Assembly (NCBI GenBank): GCA_937981355.1
Contig: CALJPD010000012.1
Location: forward strand, 1 to 64,000
Direction: 5' to 3'
Length of the DNA stretch: 64,000 nucleotides
Source: an uncultured Candidatus Saccharibacteria bacterium
Lineage (GTDB): Bacteria > Patescibacteriota > Saccharimonadia > Saccharimonadales > Saccharimonadaceae
Below the pieces are notes generated by a model. The model searched no databases, was not told the DNA's origin, and saw only the letters and a program-made list of their open reading frames with translations. How positions within the stretch are numbered: the first letter of the stretch is position 1; every line of letters begins with the position of its first letter. Of this stretch, positions 33,015-44,148 are shown one piece after another. The position numbers and the translations under genes were made by a program.

Positions 33015-33209
33015 ATGTTGTCCCTTTTGCCACTAACTACTAAACGCTATATCTAATACAGTATACACGAATTGCTCCAGAAGCGAAAGGGTCAGTTGTC
33101 AATCCGGCTTTAAGCTCAAAAATATGCGAGAGATTCGTGCTTTTGTAGCTGATGTTTGGATGCAGACTAATGGCAGCTCATAATAAATAGCGCACGATGT
33201 ATATTCTCA

Positions 33210-33218
33210 TGATATAAT
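33210..33218 (+). promoter_or_regulatory. Extended -10 promoter of rpsJ
   Basis: TGATATAAT matches the extended -10 form (TGnTATAAT). No good -35 hexamer is seen. It leaves a leader of about 80 nt before rpsJ. Confidence 0.6.
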
Positions 33219-33304
33219 GCTAGATGTATTATTAAATTTACTCTGATAATTTAGCTTGTTTCAATCTTGCTAAAGTTACAGAGTTGCACATAAAAGGAGG
33301 AGCA

Positions 33305-33625
33305 ATGGCTCAAAACAACCAAGGGCTCAAGATTCGGATTCGCCTCAAGGCATACGACCACAAGGTGATCGACCAATCAGCCAAGCAAATTATCGACACT
33401 GCCCTGCGCACTGGCGCAAACGTCGCAGGTCCTGTGCCACTACCAACGCGGCGCAGCAGCTACACAGTAGTAAAAAGCCCGCACGTATACAAGACCGGTG
33501 GTGAAACATTCGAGATGCGTGTCCATAAGCGCTTGATTGACATCACCAATGCTACGCCCAAGACAATCGACAACCTTCACAATCTCAGCTTGCCAGCTGG
33601 CGTGGATGTCGAGATCCGGATGTAG
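33305..33625 (+). CDS. rpsJ: Ribosomal protein uS10
   Basis: ATG 33305 stands 4 nt behind AAAGGAGG. The 106-residue protein has KIRIRLKAYDHKVIDQSAKQ and the typical VHKRLIDI region. It is also the NusE antitermination factor. It is a lone gene with its own promoter and terminator, divergent from secY, rather than leading the S10 operon. Confidence 0.97.
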   Translation: MAQNNQGLKIRIRLKAYDHKVIDQSAKQIIDTALRTGANVAGPVPLPTRRSSYTVVKSPHVYKTGGETFEMRVHKRLIDITNATPKTIDNLHNLSLPAGVDVEIRM

Positions 33626-33647
33626 TATCACTATACGTTGATTAATC

Positions 33648-33678
33648 AAAAAGGGTGATATTTATTATCACTCTTTTT
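33648..33678 (+). terminator. Terminator after rpsJ
   Basis: AAAAAGGGTGATA/TATCACTCTTTTT hairpin; it ends the single-gene rpsJ unit and may also serve the convergent gene. Confidence 0.8.
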
Positions 33679-33698
33679 GATTTTTATTTATCCTTTAT

Positions 33699-35123
33699 TT
33701 ATACTACCTGCTCAAACTCCTCTGCTGATAGCCTGCCTGGGATATCATCAAGCGTAATTAATACTGGCTCCATAGCATCGTATATTGTCCGAGCGATAGA
33801 TTGGCAGTCATTCTCAATCGTCATGTGAGTGTTAAAGACCCAGTTCTTAAGCAATGCGGTTTTTGCAGCAAGTGTCACAGTCTCTGGTCGTATTTCCCAG
33901 CATGCACGAACGATGTCATCATAGCTCACTACCGGGGCTTCGTCCTTAAACCGTTTAATAATTTGTCGAGTCACCCACTGATGAAAGCGCTCTGCCTTTG
34001 TCTCATCGTCGATCCGCCATGATACTGCTTGCTGAGCAATCTCAAATACCTCGAGTGGCACTCCCTCGTTTGCAAGCTTTTGTAGCCCTTGCCATAGCTT
34101 TTTCTCAAACAGCGGCATATCACTGTCTTCGACGATGTAATGAATAATAAAGCGATATGATTGGCCAGTTTCGCGGACAGCCATATCATTCTCATTAAAT
34201 ATTGTGCAGTATTTTGCAGCACACCGTGCTTGATATAAGGGGTGATCTTTGAAAGAGTCACCCAATCGATTAGGCATGGTAAACAGCACCAATATACATT
34301 CTGCAAGCATCCGAGCGCTTATCTCCATCAGTGGATCTTGCGCAAAGTTGAGACGAAACCCGTGAAAGCCGATCGTATGCAACACGCCATTAAACTGAAA
34401 ATGTTTTGCTGAGAGTTGCGGCACGATAATTGTCCCATAGCGATCTTGTTGAGTCATTGTCTTAAGATAGCTCATTTGATAGAGCGGAAATCGCTGCCCG
34501 ACTGCGGCACCATCACAGGCCTGCTCAATCGCCTGCAGAATTACCGTCTCATCCCAATCAGGCGCGTGCATATTAGCAGTGATAACAATGTCACTGTTAG
34601 CCAGTGTATAAAACATCCCATAAAATCGTTGTATATCCTGTAAAGAGATGTCGGGTGTGAGCTTTGCTCGCCACTTAATCTTTGGCCTGCTAAACATTTG
34701 GCGCTCATTGTCACTCTTAAGAGCAATGTCGATATTTTGCTCTTCCTCAGTGATCTCGGCAAGTGTACGCTTTTTAGCAGCCTGGAAGGCATTACGTGTG
34801 ATACGTGTTTGGTAGAGGCTATGTATCATATGACCCAGCTTTGTAGCAAACTGCGGTGCGCTCTCTGCCTGAAGTGAATAAGCCACAAAATGCTGCAGCC
34901 GATCTTGGTAGATACACGCCGACGCGCCAATGTGGTTATCATTCATGGTTTGGGTCAAGATGTGCTGGACGATACGTGGTGCTTCGTAGATGCGAGCGTC
35001 ACCAACGTACTCATACCCTGCCCGCACGGCAATGGTAGTTTGAATCGTTGTTGCGTCAGGAGTGTCGACCAGCCAGACAGGCAAACCCTGCATGGTGGTA
35101 TGCTTCGTGATAGTATAGTTCAT
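33699..35123 (-). CDS. M16-peptidase-like protein without zinc site
   Basis: The 474-residue protein has the two-half layout of M16 family subunits: TIQTTIAVRAGYEYVGDARI followed by the helix where active enzymes have HxxEH, here EAPRIVQHIL, and a long second half with a related fold. The HxxEH and distal Glu are not conserved, so proteolysis is unlikely; many M16 pairs contain such an inactive partner. No active partner gene is adjacent. TATGAT lies 6 nt before ATG 35123, predicting a leaderless mRNA. The M16 link rests on layout rather than a strong motif. Confidence 0.55.
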   Translation of the reverse strand: MNYTITKHTTMQGLPVWLVDTPDATTIQTTIAVRAGYEYVGDARIYEAPRIVQHILTQTMNDNHIGASACIYQDRLQHFVAYSLQAESAPQFATKLGHMIHSLYQTRITRNAFQAAKKRTLAEITEEEQNIDIALKSDNERQMFSRPKIKWRAKLTPDISLQDIQRFYGMFYTLANSDIVITANMHAPDWDETVILQAIEQACDGAAVGQRFPLYQMSYLKTMTQQDRYGTIIVPQLSAKHFQFNGVLHTIGFHGFRLNFAQDPLMEISARMLAECILVLFTMPNRLGDSFKDHPLYQARCAAKYCTIFNENDMAVRETGQSYRFIIHYIVEDSDMPLFEKKLWQGLQKLANEGVPLEVFEIAQQAVSWRIDDETKAERFHQWVTRQIIKRFKDEAPVVSYDDIVRACWEIRPETVTLAAKTALLKNWVFNTHMTIENDCQSIARTIYDAMEPVLITLDDIPGRLSAEEFEQVV

Positions 35124-35155
35124 GACGGTATCATATCATCTTTTGTGTAAAAAAC

Positions 35156-35184
35156 AAAAATACCTCCCCTGTGGGAGGTATTTT
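35156..35184 (-). terminator. Terminator after tuf
   Basis: AAAATACCTCCC/GGGAGGTATTTT hairpin just behind the tuf stop. Confidence 0.85.
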
Positions 35185-35208
35185 GTGAGTTTGCGAGTAC
35201 TGTGCAAA

Positions 35209-36393
35209 CTACTTGACGATGTTGGTCACAACACCGGCACCGACTGTACGGCCACCTTCGCGGATAGCGAAGTCTTGACCCTTGTCCATAGCGATTGGGG
35301 CGTTCAAGGTCACCTTGAAGGTCACTTGGTCGCCTGGCATCACCATTTCCTTGTCGGCAGGGAGCTCAATCTCACCAGTCACGTCCGTTGTGCGGAAGTA
35401 GAACTGTGGCTTGTAGCCCTTGCTAAATGGTGTGTGGCGGCCACCCTCTTCCTTCTTAAGGATGTAGACTTCCGCCTCAAACTCGGTGTGTGGGGTGAGT
35501 GTGCCTGGAGCGACAATCACCTGACCGCGCTCGATCTGGGTGCGCTCGATACCACGCAGCAACAGACCAGCGTTGTCACCTGCCTGACCTTGGTCGAGGC
35601 TCTTCTTGAAGGCTTCAACACCAGTCACGACAGAGGTCTGAGTTGGCTTAAGACCAACAATCTCTACTGGGTCGTTGATCTTGATGACACCCTGCTCGAT
35701 ACGGCCAGTTGCAACTGTACCGCGACCCTTGATTGAGAAGACATCCTCGATTGGCATCAAGAATGGCTTATCAAGGTCACGCTGAGGCAACTCGAAGTAG
35801 TCGTCCATAGCAGCCACCAGCTCCATCACGGCGTCTTCTGCCTCGGTGTCGCCCTCGAGCGCCTTGGTAGCAGAACCCTTGATGATTGGTGCGTTGTCGC
35901 CATCGTAGCCGTTCTTGGTGAGCAGCTCGCGGACGTCCATCTCAACCAACTCAACCAACTCTGGGTCAGCCAAGTCCATCTTGTTGAGGAAGACGACGAT
36001 CTTTGGCACACCAACCTGGTGAGCAAGCAGCACGTGCTCGCGTGTCTGTGGCAATGGACCGTCGTTGGCGGCAACCACTAACACAGCACCGTCAATCTGA
36101 GCGGCACCAGTAATCATGTTCTTGACGTAGTCGGCGTGACCTGGCATGTCAACGTGCGCGTAGTGGCGCTTCTCCGACTCGTATTCCTGGTGGGAGCTGG
36201 CGATGGTAATACCGCGTTGCTTCTCCTCAGGAGCGTTGTCGATGTCTTCGTAGTTGCGAGGCTTGTTTACATCGCTTGGAAGACGCTTTGCCAACACGTG
36301 AGTGATGGCAGCCGTTAACGTTGTTTTACCGTGGTCGACGTGACCCATAGTACCAACGTTAATGTGTGGCTTACTTCGATCGAAATCTGCCAT
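35209..36393 (-). CDS. tuf: Elongation factor Tu
   Basis: The 394-residue GTPase has G1 (GHVDHGKTTL), G3 (DMPGHADYVKNM, with Met in place of the usual Cys), G4 (NKMD) and the beta-barrel domains (RGTVATGRIEQGVIK; GEIELPADKEMVMPGDQVTF). It brings aminoacyl-tRNA to the ribosome. The gene is monocistronic, with its own promoter and terminator, and is not linked to fusA in a str operon. Confidence 0.98.
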   Translation of the reverse strand: MADFDRSKPHINVGTMGHVDHGKTTLTAAITHVLAKRLPSDVNKPRNYEDIDNAPEEKQRGITIASSHQEYESEKRHYAHVDMPGHADYVKNMITGAAQIDGAVLVVAANDGPLPQTREHVLLAHQVGVPKIVVFLNKMDLADPELVELVEMDVRELLTKNGYDGDNAPIIKGSATKALEGDTEAEDAVMELVAAMDDYFELPQRDLDKPFLMPIEDVFSIKGRGTVATGRIEQGVIKINDPVEIVGLKPTQTSVVTGVEAFKKSLDQGQAGDNAGLLLRGIERTQIERGQVIVAPGTLTPHTEFEAEVYILKKEEGGRHTPFSKGYKPQFYFRTTDVTGEIELPADKEMVMPGDQVTFKVTLNAPIAMDKGQDFAIREGGRTVGAGVVTNIVK

Positions 36394-36491
36394 GTAGGTA
36401 AGTACTCCTTACTTATGTTAATATTTGGTACGACGCGAGCTACTTGCCGGAGTAGAGACACTACGACAAAACGCGTCGCGCGTTAGGATTT

Positions 36492-36520
36492 ATTATAGGG
36501 TGCGGTGGCAAAAAAGTAAA
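36492..36520 (-). promoter_or_regulatory. Promoter of tuf
   Basis: TTTACT (36515-36520) and TATAAT (36492-36497) on the minus strand, 17 nt apart. The leader is about 95 nt and ends in AAGGAG before the start codon. Confidence 0.8.
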
Positions 36521-36524
36521 GTAG

Positions 36525-37289
36525 CTAGTCCCACCAAACATACCACTGTCGACTACTATATACCTGGTTTGCCAAAGCTTCAAAGGTCTCAGACCCTTGA
36601 TAGACTGCGTCGCCATATGAAAAATAGAAGAGCTCAACGGCAACTGCCTTAGCATCAGCATCGGTCTGCGGTGGACGCTCGACGTAATACTCAACAGTAT
36701 CATGGCTGATAGCGGCAGGCACAGCACCGTACTTCTCATACCAATAGCGCGATACCGCCACCTGTATAGCTGGCTCGGGACAATCATTCCAACCACCCAT
36801 ACAGAGGTAGGCGAGTGCCTCATAAGGCGCTGTGGTTGGTAGTTTGATAATAATAACCGGATTGTCGCTATCTGCCTGGAATGGGCTGATGAAGTCAACT
36901 GTAGTAGGGTCATCGTCATCAGGCGACGCCGAGAAACCCGGCGCAAAATAGTCATCCACAGTAGAGATCTGCTGATCCTTTTTCACTGTTTCAGCTGGCA
37001 GCTCCTGCGCAACGTGAGCAAAGAAGGCTGGTACATCAATTGCCTGCGATGCTTCCATGGTGCGTCGCACAAGCTCGGGGACTGTCTGGACGCCAGCGTT
37101 CTCTAGGCCTTCTGCTATCTCATCTAGGATAAGGTCATCGAGCGTCACAATCACCGGCGTGAAGCCCTCGTGCTTACCTTGCTCGCGTAACTGTAGATAG
37201 TGCTGCGTTGCATTAACGACTTCGCATTCTACGTAGTCGACACCGCTCCCGGCAAAGAGTTTTTTGAATTGCTGCATTGTATCTGACAT
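36525..37289 (-). CDS. DUF4253-domain protein
   Basis: ATG 37289 is placed 7 nt behind AAGGAGG (254 residues). The C-terminal 120 residues match DUF4253: GGWNDCPEPAIQVAVSRYWY, then KYGAVPAAISHDTVEYYVER, and the final SSRQWYVWWD. The N-terminal half (residues 1-110) is a separate acidic domain. DUF4253 proteins occur near polymorphic toxin immunity genes in several bacteria, but no function is established. Upstream TATAAT near 37310 gives a normal leadered transcript. Confidence 0.8.
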   Translation of the reverse strand: MSDTMQQFKKLFAGSGVDYVECEVVNATQHYLQLREQGKHEGFTPVIVTLDDLILDEIAEGLENAGVQTVPELVRRTMEASQAIDVPAFFAHVAQELPAETVKKDQQISTVDDYFAPGFSASPDDDDPTTVDFISPFQADSDNPVIIIKLPTTAPYEALAYLCMGGWNDCPEPAIQVAVSRYWYEKYGAVPAAISHDTVEYYVERPPQTDADAKAVAVELFYFSYGDAVYQGSETFEALANQVYSSRQWYVWWD

Positions 37290-37329
37290 AGTATTCCTCC
37301 TTGAGGGCATTATAACACAGAGGGATGTA

Positions 37330-38058
37330 TCAATTATTATTGAGGGCAGCGAAGAAGGTGCGGACCTTTGGTTGCGTGGAGTGATTAATGACCTGCGCTG
37401 GCGTACCATCTTCAATAATCTTACCCCCGTCAAGGAAAACAATCCGCGATGCGACATCGCGCGCAAATGACATCTCGTGTGTGACGACGATCATTGTAAT
37501 CCCTGTTTCAGCAAGGTGCTTAATAACTGCTAGTACCTCATCAACCATCTCAGGGTCGAGCGCACTCGTTGGCTCATCAAAGAGTAAAATTTTTGGCTGC
37601 ATTGCCAAGGCACGGGCAATCGCTACCCGCTGCTTTTGCCCACCCGAGAGATGACTCGGGTATTCTTGGGCTTTGGCGCGAAGGCCAACCAGATCGAGCA
37701 TTTGAAGCGCCTGACGCTTGGCCTTCGCTCTCGATAGTTTGCGCACCTTAAGTGGTGCAAGCATGATATTTTCGAGTACGGTCATATGCGGAAAGAGGTT
37801 AAACTGCTGGAAGACCATGCCAAGTTCAGTCCGGGCTTTGTTGAGGTCGGTCGCTGGATTGGTCATATCAATACCATCAACCCATACTTCCCCGCTTGTC
37901 GGCGTCTCAATCATATTAATACAGCGAAGCAGCGTGCTTTTGCCACCACCACTCGAGCCCAAGAGGACCACAACCTCTCCCCGCTTGATTGTAAGGTCAA
38001 TGCCGCGCAAGACATAATTATTGCCATAGTGCTTGCGGAGCTGCTTGATATTAATCAT
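37330..38058 (-). CDS. glnQ: Polar amino-acid ABC transporter ATPase
   Basis: The 242-residue ATPase has Walker A (GSSGGGKST), the signature LSGGQKQRVAIARAL, Walker B (ILLFDEPTSALD) and the H-loop (VVTHEMSF). The sequence belongs to the GlnQ/HisP group. It overlaps the permease gene by 8 nt; together with the binding protein it forms a complete importer. Such uptake fits an amino-acid auxotroph. Confidence 0.93.
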   Translation of the reverse strand: MINIKQLRKHYGNNYVLRGIDLTIKRGEVVVLLGSSGGGKSTLLRCINMIETPTSGEVWVDGIDMTNPATDLNKARTELGMVFQQFNLFPHMTVLENIMLAPLKVRKLSRAKAKRQALQMLDLVGLRAKAQEYPSHLSGGQKQRVAIARALAMQPKILLFDEPTSALDPEMVDEVLAVIKHLAETGITMIVVTHEMSFARDVASRIVFLDGGKIIEDGTPAQVINHSTQPKVRTFFAALNNN

Positions 38059-38752
38059 GCGCTTTAAGCCTCCTCTCTACCCGATTCATCACCCACGTAA
38101 ATAACGTGGTGAGGGCAAGGTAAATCATTGCAGCGGCAAAGAGCGATTCAAAGGCGGTGGCCGTTTGGAAGCGGATATTATCAGCGCCGCGCATCAGATC
38201 GTTCATACCAATCCAACCAACGACTGATGTCTCCTTGAGGAGCGAAATCCCTTCGCTGATCAGTGACGGCAATGACTGCTTGAGCGCTTGAGGCAGGATG
38301 ATATAACGCATGGTTTGCCAGCGACTCAAGCCAAGCGAGCGCGCCGCTTCGACTTGTCCGTTGTCGATACTTTCGATCCCGCCGCGAATAATTTCAGCAA
38401 TGTACGCACCACTGTTGATACCAAAGGCAAGGCTTGCAATCCACAGTTTTGGCACCCCACGGTACGAGCCAAATACCACGTAATACATAATAAGCAGTTG
38501 CACTAAAGCAGGTGTACCGCGAATGACCGTGGTATAGGCATGAGCCAAGCTCACCCATGGCTGCCAGCGCTGGAGGCGATGTAGTTTGCATGTGCGAAAT
38601 GGTTGCCAAGCAGACTGCTGCATCAGAGCGACAACTAGGCCAATCACAAGCCCAATGATTGTCGAGAAAACGGTGAGCAGGATGGTCACTTCTAGGCCGC
38701 GCCACAAGAATAGATAGCGCTCGTCGCCAAAGAGGATATCCCACACATTCAT
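38051..38752 (-). CDS. Polar amino-acid ABC transporter permease
   Basis: The 233-residue protein has about five helices and the HisMQ-type coupling loop (EAARSLGLSRWQTMRYIILP). It overlaps the genes on both sides by 4-8 nt (ATGA and similar), so the three are translated together. A single permease suggests a homodimer. Confidence 0.92.
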   Translation of the reverse strand: MNVWDILFGDERYLFLWRGLEVTILLTVFSTIIGLVIGLVVALMQQSAWQPFRTCKLHRLQRWQPWVSLAHAYTTVIRGTPALVQLLIMYYVVFGSYRGVPKLWIASLAFGINSGAYIAEIIRGGIESIDNGQVEAARSLGLSRWQTMRYIILPQALKQSLPSLISEGISLLKETSVVGWIGMNDLMRGADNIRFQTATAFESLFAAAMIYLALTTLFTWVMNRVERRLKAHD

Positions 38753-39567
38753 GGTCGGGCCACTCCGAAGTGTTTTTTGACGAGTTTATCGTAGCGGCCA
38801 TCACGCTTCATTGCGGCAATGCTAGCGTTTACCTCAGCGAGTAGTTTGCTATTACCCTTTTTGATAGCAATGGCGTAATCCTCGTGCGAGAGATTGCGTG
38901 GCAAGGCAACGAGCTGCGGGTTCGTGGCGAGGTATTGCTGAGCTGGCCCATCATCCATAATGGCAGCGTCGATCCGCCGACTGCTGAGCTCTTGCACGAC
39001 ACTAGCTGTCGATTGGAGTTGTACCACGTGCGCCCCACGAATCTTGTGTGCCAGTGTATCGGCTGTAGTGCCAAGCTGTACGCCAATTCTCCTGCCAATG
39101 AGGTCATCACTGGTGGCAATTGTTGAGCCAGTCTTTGGTACAATTATCTTTTGCGCTGCAGTATAGTACGTGTGCGAAAACTCAGCATTCTTACGCCGAT
39201 CTGGCGTGACAGTCATACCAGCTGCAATGAGGTCGATTCGCCCAGCCTGCAGTGCTGGCAAGAGGCCATCAAAGGCGATCTCCTCAATTTGTAACGAACG
39301 GTTTGTGTCCTTAGCAATCTCCCGCACAAGGTCAATATCAAAGCCAACGATCTCCTGCCCCTGTTTATATTCAAACGGCTTAAAGCCAGGATCGGTGCCC
39401 AGCACGAGTGTTTTTTCCAGACCACTGCCGGCAGTCTTGGTGGTAGAGGCTGCCGGGCTCAGCTCAACATCCCAATACATATAGCCTAACAAAATTACTA
39501 CCATAGCAGCGAAACTCAGCCATGTAAGCCGTGTCAGTCTGCGTTGCCGACGAGTCGATTGCGCCAT
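38749..39567 (-). CDS. Polar amino-acid ABC transporter binding protein
   Basis: ATG 39567 is chosen because TATACT lies 7 nt upstream; the frame is open further. The 272-residue protein has an N-terminal uncleaved-looking helix (TWLSFAAMVVILLGYMYW) with no lipobox Cys, so it may be membrane-tethered. The SBP3 fold is clear: LVLGTDPGFKPFEYKQGQEI, GFDIDLVREIAKD, and FDGLLPALQAGRIDLIAAGM. Ligand probably a polar amino acid such as Gln, Arg or His. Confidence 0.9.
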   Translation of the reverse strand: MAQSTRRQRRLTRLTWLSFAAMVVILLGYMYWDVELSPAASTTKTAGSGLEKTLVLGTDPGFKPFEYKQGQEIVGFDIDLVREIAKDTNRSLQIEEIAFDGLLPALQAGRIDLIAAGMTVTPDRRKNAEFSHTYYTAAQKIIVPKTGSTIATSDDLIGRRIGVQLGTTADTLAHKIRGAHVVQLQSTASVVQELSSRRIDAAIMDDGPAQQYLATNPQLVALPRNLSHEDYAIAIKKGNSKLLAEVNASIAAMKRDGRYDKLVKKHFGVARP

Positions 39568-39607
39568 GCATATAAGTATAAGCGCTTTGCTAGACGGATG
39601 CAAGTAC

Positions 39608-39636
39608 TTGTATTGTTCTATTTACCGCGCTATGAT
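39608..39636 (+). promoter_or_regulatory. Promoter of hsp20
   Basis: TTGTAT (39608-39613) and TATGAT (39631-39636), 17 nt apart. No CIRCE repeat is present here, so this heat-shock gene is controlled differently from clpP. Confidence 0.55.
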
Positions 39637-39670
39637 AAGAATACAAAAGCAACACATAAGGAGGCACCCT

Positions 39671-40111
39671 ATGAGTAGTCTTACAAAATACAATCCATTT
39701 GAGGAATTGCGCGCATTACAGCGGCAGCTGTTTGATAATCCCTTTACCACGACACTCAGCCAAGCTGTCACAGCCGATGTCTACACGGTAGATAATACAC
39801 TGGTTGTTGAAGCGCACGTGCCAAACTTTGCCGAGGAAGACCTCGATGTAAGCCTTGACAATGGTGCGCTCGTCATCCGCGGCGAACGGCACGAAAAAAC
39901 CGAGGACAAACAGCGCAACTATGTCGTTCGTGAGAGCAGCACAAGCTTCTGTCGTCGTGTACAAGTGCCAGATGGTAGCGATGTTGAGCAGATTAAGGCT
40001 CATCTGGAGGACGGCATCTTGAGGGTAACGGTGCCACTGAAGCCACTACCTGCGCCGCAAAAAATTGCTGTCAAGAAAATAGCCAAGCACGACAAGAAAA
40101 CGAAAAAGTAG
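39671..40111 (+). CDS. Small heat shock protein Hsp20
   Basis: ATG 39671 stands 7 nt behind AAGGAGG. The 146-residue protein carries the alpha-crystallin domain (VDNTLVVEAHVPNFAEEDLD; GALVIRGERHEKTEDKQRNY; then SSTSFCRRVQVPDG and GILRVTVPLKP) with a short N-terminus (TKYNPFEELRALQRQL) and a Lys-rich tail. It holds unfolding proteins without ATP. Monocistronic, with own promoter and terminator. Confidence 0.95.
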   Translation: MSSLTKYNPFEELRALQRQLFDNPFTTTLSQAVTADVYTVDNTLVVEAHVPNFAEEDLDVSLDNGALVIRGERHEKTEDKQRNYVVRESSTSFCRRVQVPDGSDVEQIKAHLEDGILRVTVPLKPLPAPQKIAVKKIAKHDKKTKK

Positions 40112-40135
40112 TACGAACCATAGCCTTGCGCCAAC

Positions 40136-40161
40136 AAAAGCCAGCATATATGCTGGCTTTT
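40136..40161 (+). terminator. Terminator after hsp20
   Basis: Perfect 26-bp palindrome AAAAGCCAGCATA/TATGCTGGCTTTT. Confidence 0.8.
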
Positions 40162-40200
40162 GCGTACTATTCACCATTCCTCGCACTGAGACAAGATAAT

Positions 40201-40227
40201 AAAACACCCCTGTAATAGAGGTGTTTT
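40201..40227 (-). terminator. Terminator after fusA
   Basis: AAAACACC/GGTGTTTT hairpin downstream of the fusA stop. Confidence 0.75.
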
Positions 40228-40248
40228 ATAGAGATGATATAAGAAGAC

Positions 40249-42342
<2,094 letters not shown>

Positions 42343-42468
42343 AGGGGGCTCCTTCTCTCCTTACGTGTTTTTTAGCATGAGTAATACAACTCTCAACGAT
42401 TGATTATAGCATGGATTGAATGTGGGCGGTAGAGTAATTATCACCCCTGATGAGTCCATCTGCTCCTG

Positions 42469-42993
42469 CTAGCCAGGGAGCCGTTCGCCGTTTTTTGACC
42501 ACACCCCGTAGCGGTCTGGCGCGGTGGTGCGCATTGCTTGAGGCACGGCATCGTACTCACCTGGTGGTAAGCCGCTTGTATTGACATAGAGTAGCTTATA
42601 TTCGGTTTGCTGAGCATTGGTGACGTACAGGTAGGTGTTGCTAGTTGCATCAGTGGTACTACCCTGGGTGACGCTGGGAAGCGTAGTAATGTAGGTCGGC
42701 ACTAATTGGCGCAAAAATGTAGCACTATCGCGGCGCTGGTAGGTGGGAGTGGTACTACCAGCAGTCTGAGCAATCGGGTATGCACCATTTTTGGTATAGT
42801 AGCGATCGAGCGCTTGGCGCATTGCAGTGAGGTCGGCCACGCGAGTCCGCCCCTGTGCACCGGCTTGGATACGTTGATACGAGACGAGTGTCAATGTAGC
42901 AAGGATGGCAATAATAACGATCACAACCAGCAACTCTACCACAGTATAGCCAGCGTGTTTTTTCTGCATTGACCGATTTTTCATAGCGCTCAT
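42469..42993 (-). CDS. Type IV pilin/pseudopilin-like protein
   Basis: ATG 42993 is chosen because TATAAT lies 7 nt upstream; later Met codons are possible. The 174-residue protein has a class III signal: a basic leader, then GYTVVELLVVIVIIAILATL, with cleavage expected after the Gly and Glu at +5. The C-terminal domain has no Cys pair. Type IV pili give Saccharibacteria motility and host attachment (family knowledge). No pilus assembly genes are nearby, so it is an isolated minor or major pilin gene. Confidence 0.88.
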   Translation of the reverse strand: MSAMKNRSMQKKHAGYTVVELLVVIVIIAILATLTLVSYQRIQAGAQGRTRVADLTAMRQALDRYYTKNGAYPIAQTAGSTTPTYQRRDSATFLRQLVPTYITTLPSVTQGSTTDATSNTYLYVTNAQQTEYKLLYVNTSGLPPGEYDAVPQAMRTTAPDRYGVWSKNGERLPG

Positions 42994-43071
42994 GCTTTGC
43001 ATTATACGAAGTACCTTGCGTTTAGGCAAGGGCCATTGCTGCCAACCTAGCTGGCAGTGTATAATGACACT

Positions 43072-44043
43072 ATGCTGTTCAGTAGATCATCCTCCTCACC
43101 TCAATATCGACGCTCACGTCTAACACCGCGTGGGTTGGCCATTCGCTTTGCTTTGGCTGGTTTGGTGGTTGTTGCTATTGCGGCAGGGATTATTTATATC
43201 GCAACTCGGCCGCACAAAGCCAAGGACACCGAACAGCACACCGAGACAAAGACTGGTCCACGCGAGCAGCTCACTGCCACCAAGACACTGGAGCGTGCTA
43301 AGAAATACTTCAAAGGGACAGAAGCTGTTAAGTCATCACTATCAACGCCAGTTAAGGCAGAGGGCTTTCGCTTTTACTCTATCGCTACCGACCCAAGCAA
43401 AACCAAGAGTGCTGCCGCTACCCTGCCCAAGGCCGAGGCTAAGCGCAACGTTACCGCCCTAGAGCACATGCTCGACTATGATCAATTCACGCGCTATGTC
43501 GTGCAAGATGGTGACAAAGATGGCCCATACCTTGCAGACTTTACGCGGAGCAATGGCGACGTGACCTGTCAGATTAGCAATACCCCACTTGACCCAAATG
43601 ACCCGAAAAACAAGGAAACTCGCTTCGTTGAGTTTAAATGCCTTGATGCTGCCGATTATAAAGACCTCGCCAAGCAGCAAGCTCCTCTCTATAATGCTTA
43701 CTCACCTGCTGCAAGTTCGAGCTATAACGTCGGCATTGTCGGCACGATGACGGTGCGCGAAAGCAAGCTTGCAGGCTATCGCTTGGCAGAGATACCACTG
43801 GGTGGCGTACAACCCGAGTCGCACCTCTTTAATTCGCAAGGGACAGCGCTGTTTTATCAATCGAGCGATGGGCGCTGGGTATTCTTCCAGATCCGCCAAA
43901 ACGATATGCTCACATGTGATGTCTACAAAGTCCAGCTCCGCAACGCCAAGAAAGTCGACCTACGGCAAGTCTACGAAGGCGATAAATGCCGCGACCTCAG
44001 CAAAGGCGAAGTAGTGACGGTAGAGATGCCGAAGTATCAGTAG
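43072..44043 (+). CDS. Membrane-anchored hypothetical protein
   Basis: ATG 43072 lies 6 nt after TATAAT, with TTGCTG 18 nt before that: a clear leaderless promoter. The 323-residue protein has a basic N-terminus and one helix (ALAGLVVVAIAAGIIYIA), then a large extracytoplasmic region with LEHMLDYDQFTRYVVQDGDK and several Cys (VTCQIS, FKCLDA, LTCDVY, DKCRDL). It is not a member of the four-Cys family at 6402 and related genes. No family is recognised; probably surface-exposed. Confidence 0.75.
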   Translation: MLFSRSSSSPQYRRSRLTPRGLAIRFALAGLVVVAIAAGIIYIATRPHKAKDTEQHTETKTGPREQLTATKTLERAKKYFKGTEAVKSSLSTPVKAEGFRFYSIATDPSKTKSAAATLPKAEAKRNVTALEHMLDYDQFTRYVVQDGDKDGPYLADFTRSNGDVTCQISNTPLDPNDPKNKETRFVEFKCLDAADYKDLAKQQAPLYNAYSPAASSSYNVGIVGTMTVRESKLAGYRLAEIPLGGVQPESHLFNSQGTALFYQSSDGRWVFFQIRQNDMLTCDVYKVQLRNAKKVDLRQVYEGDKCRDLSKGEVVTVEMPKYQ

Positions 44044-44148
44044 TGTGCCGATCGAAGATCCTATCAGTATTATCGAACACGATAACATTGCTATTTCTGC
44101 ATGATATGTATTAAACTATCCCATAACTGGTAAATATTTTACGGAGCA

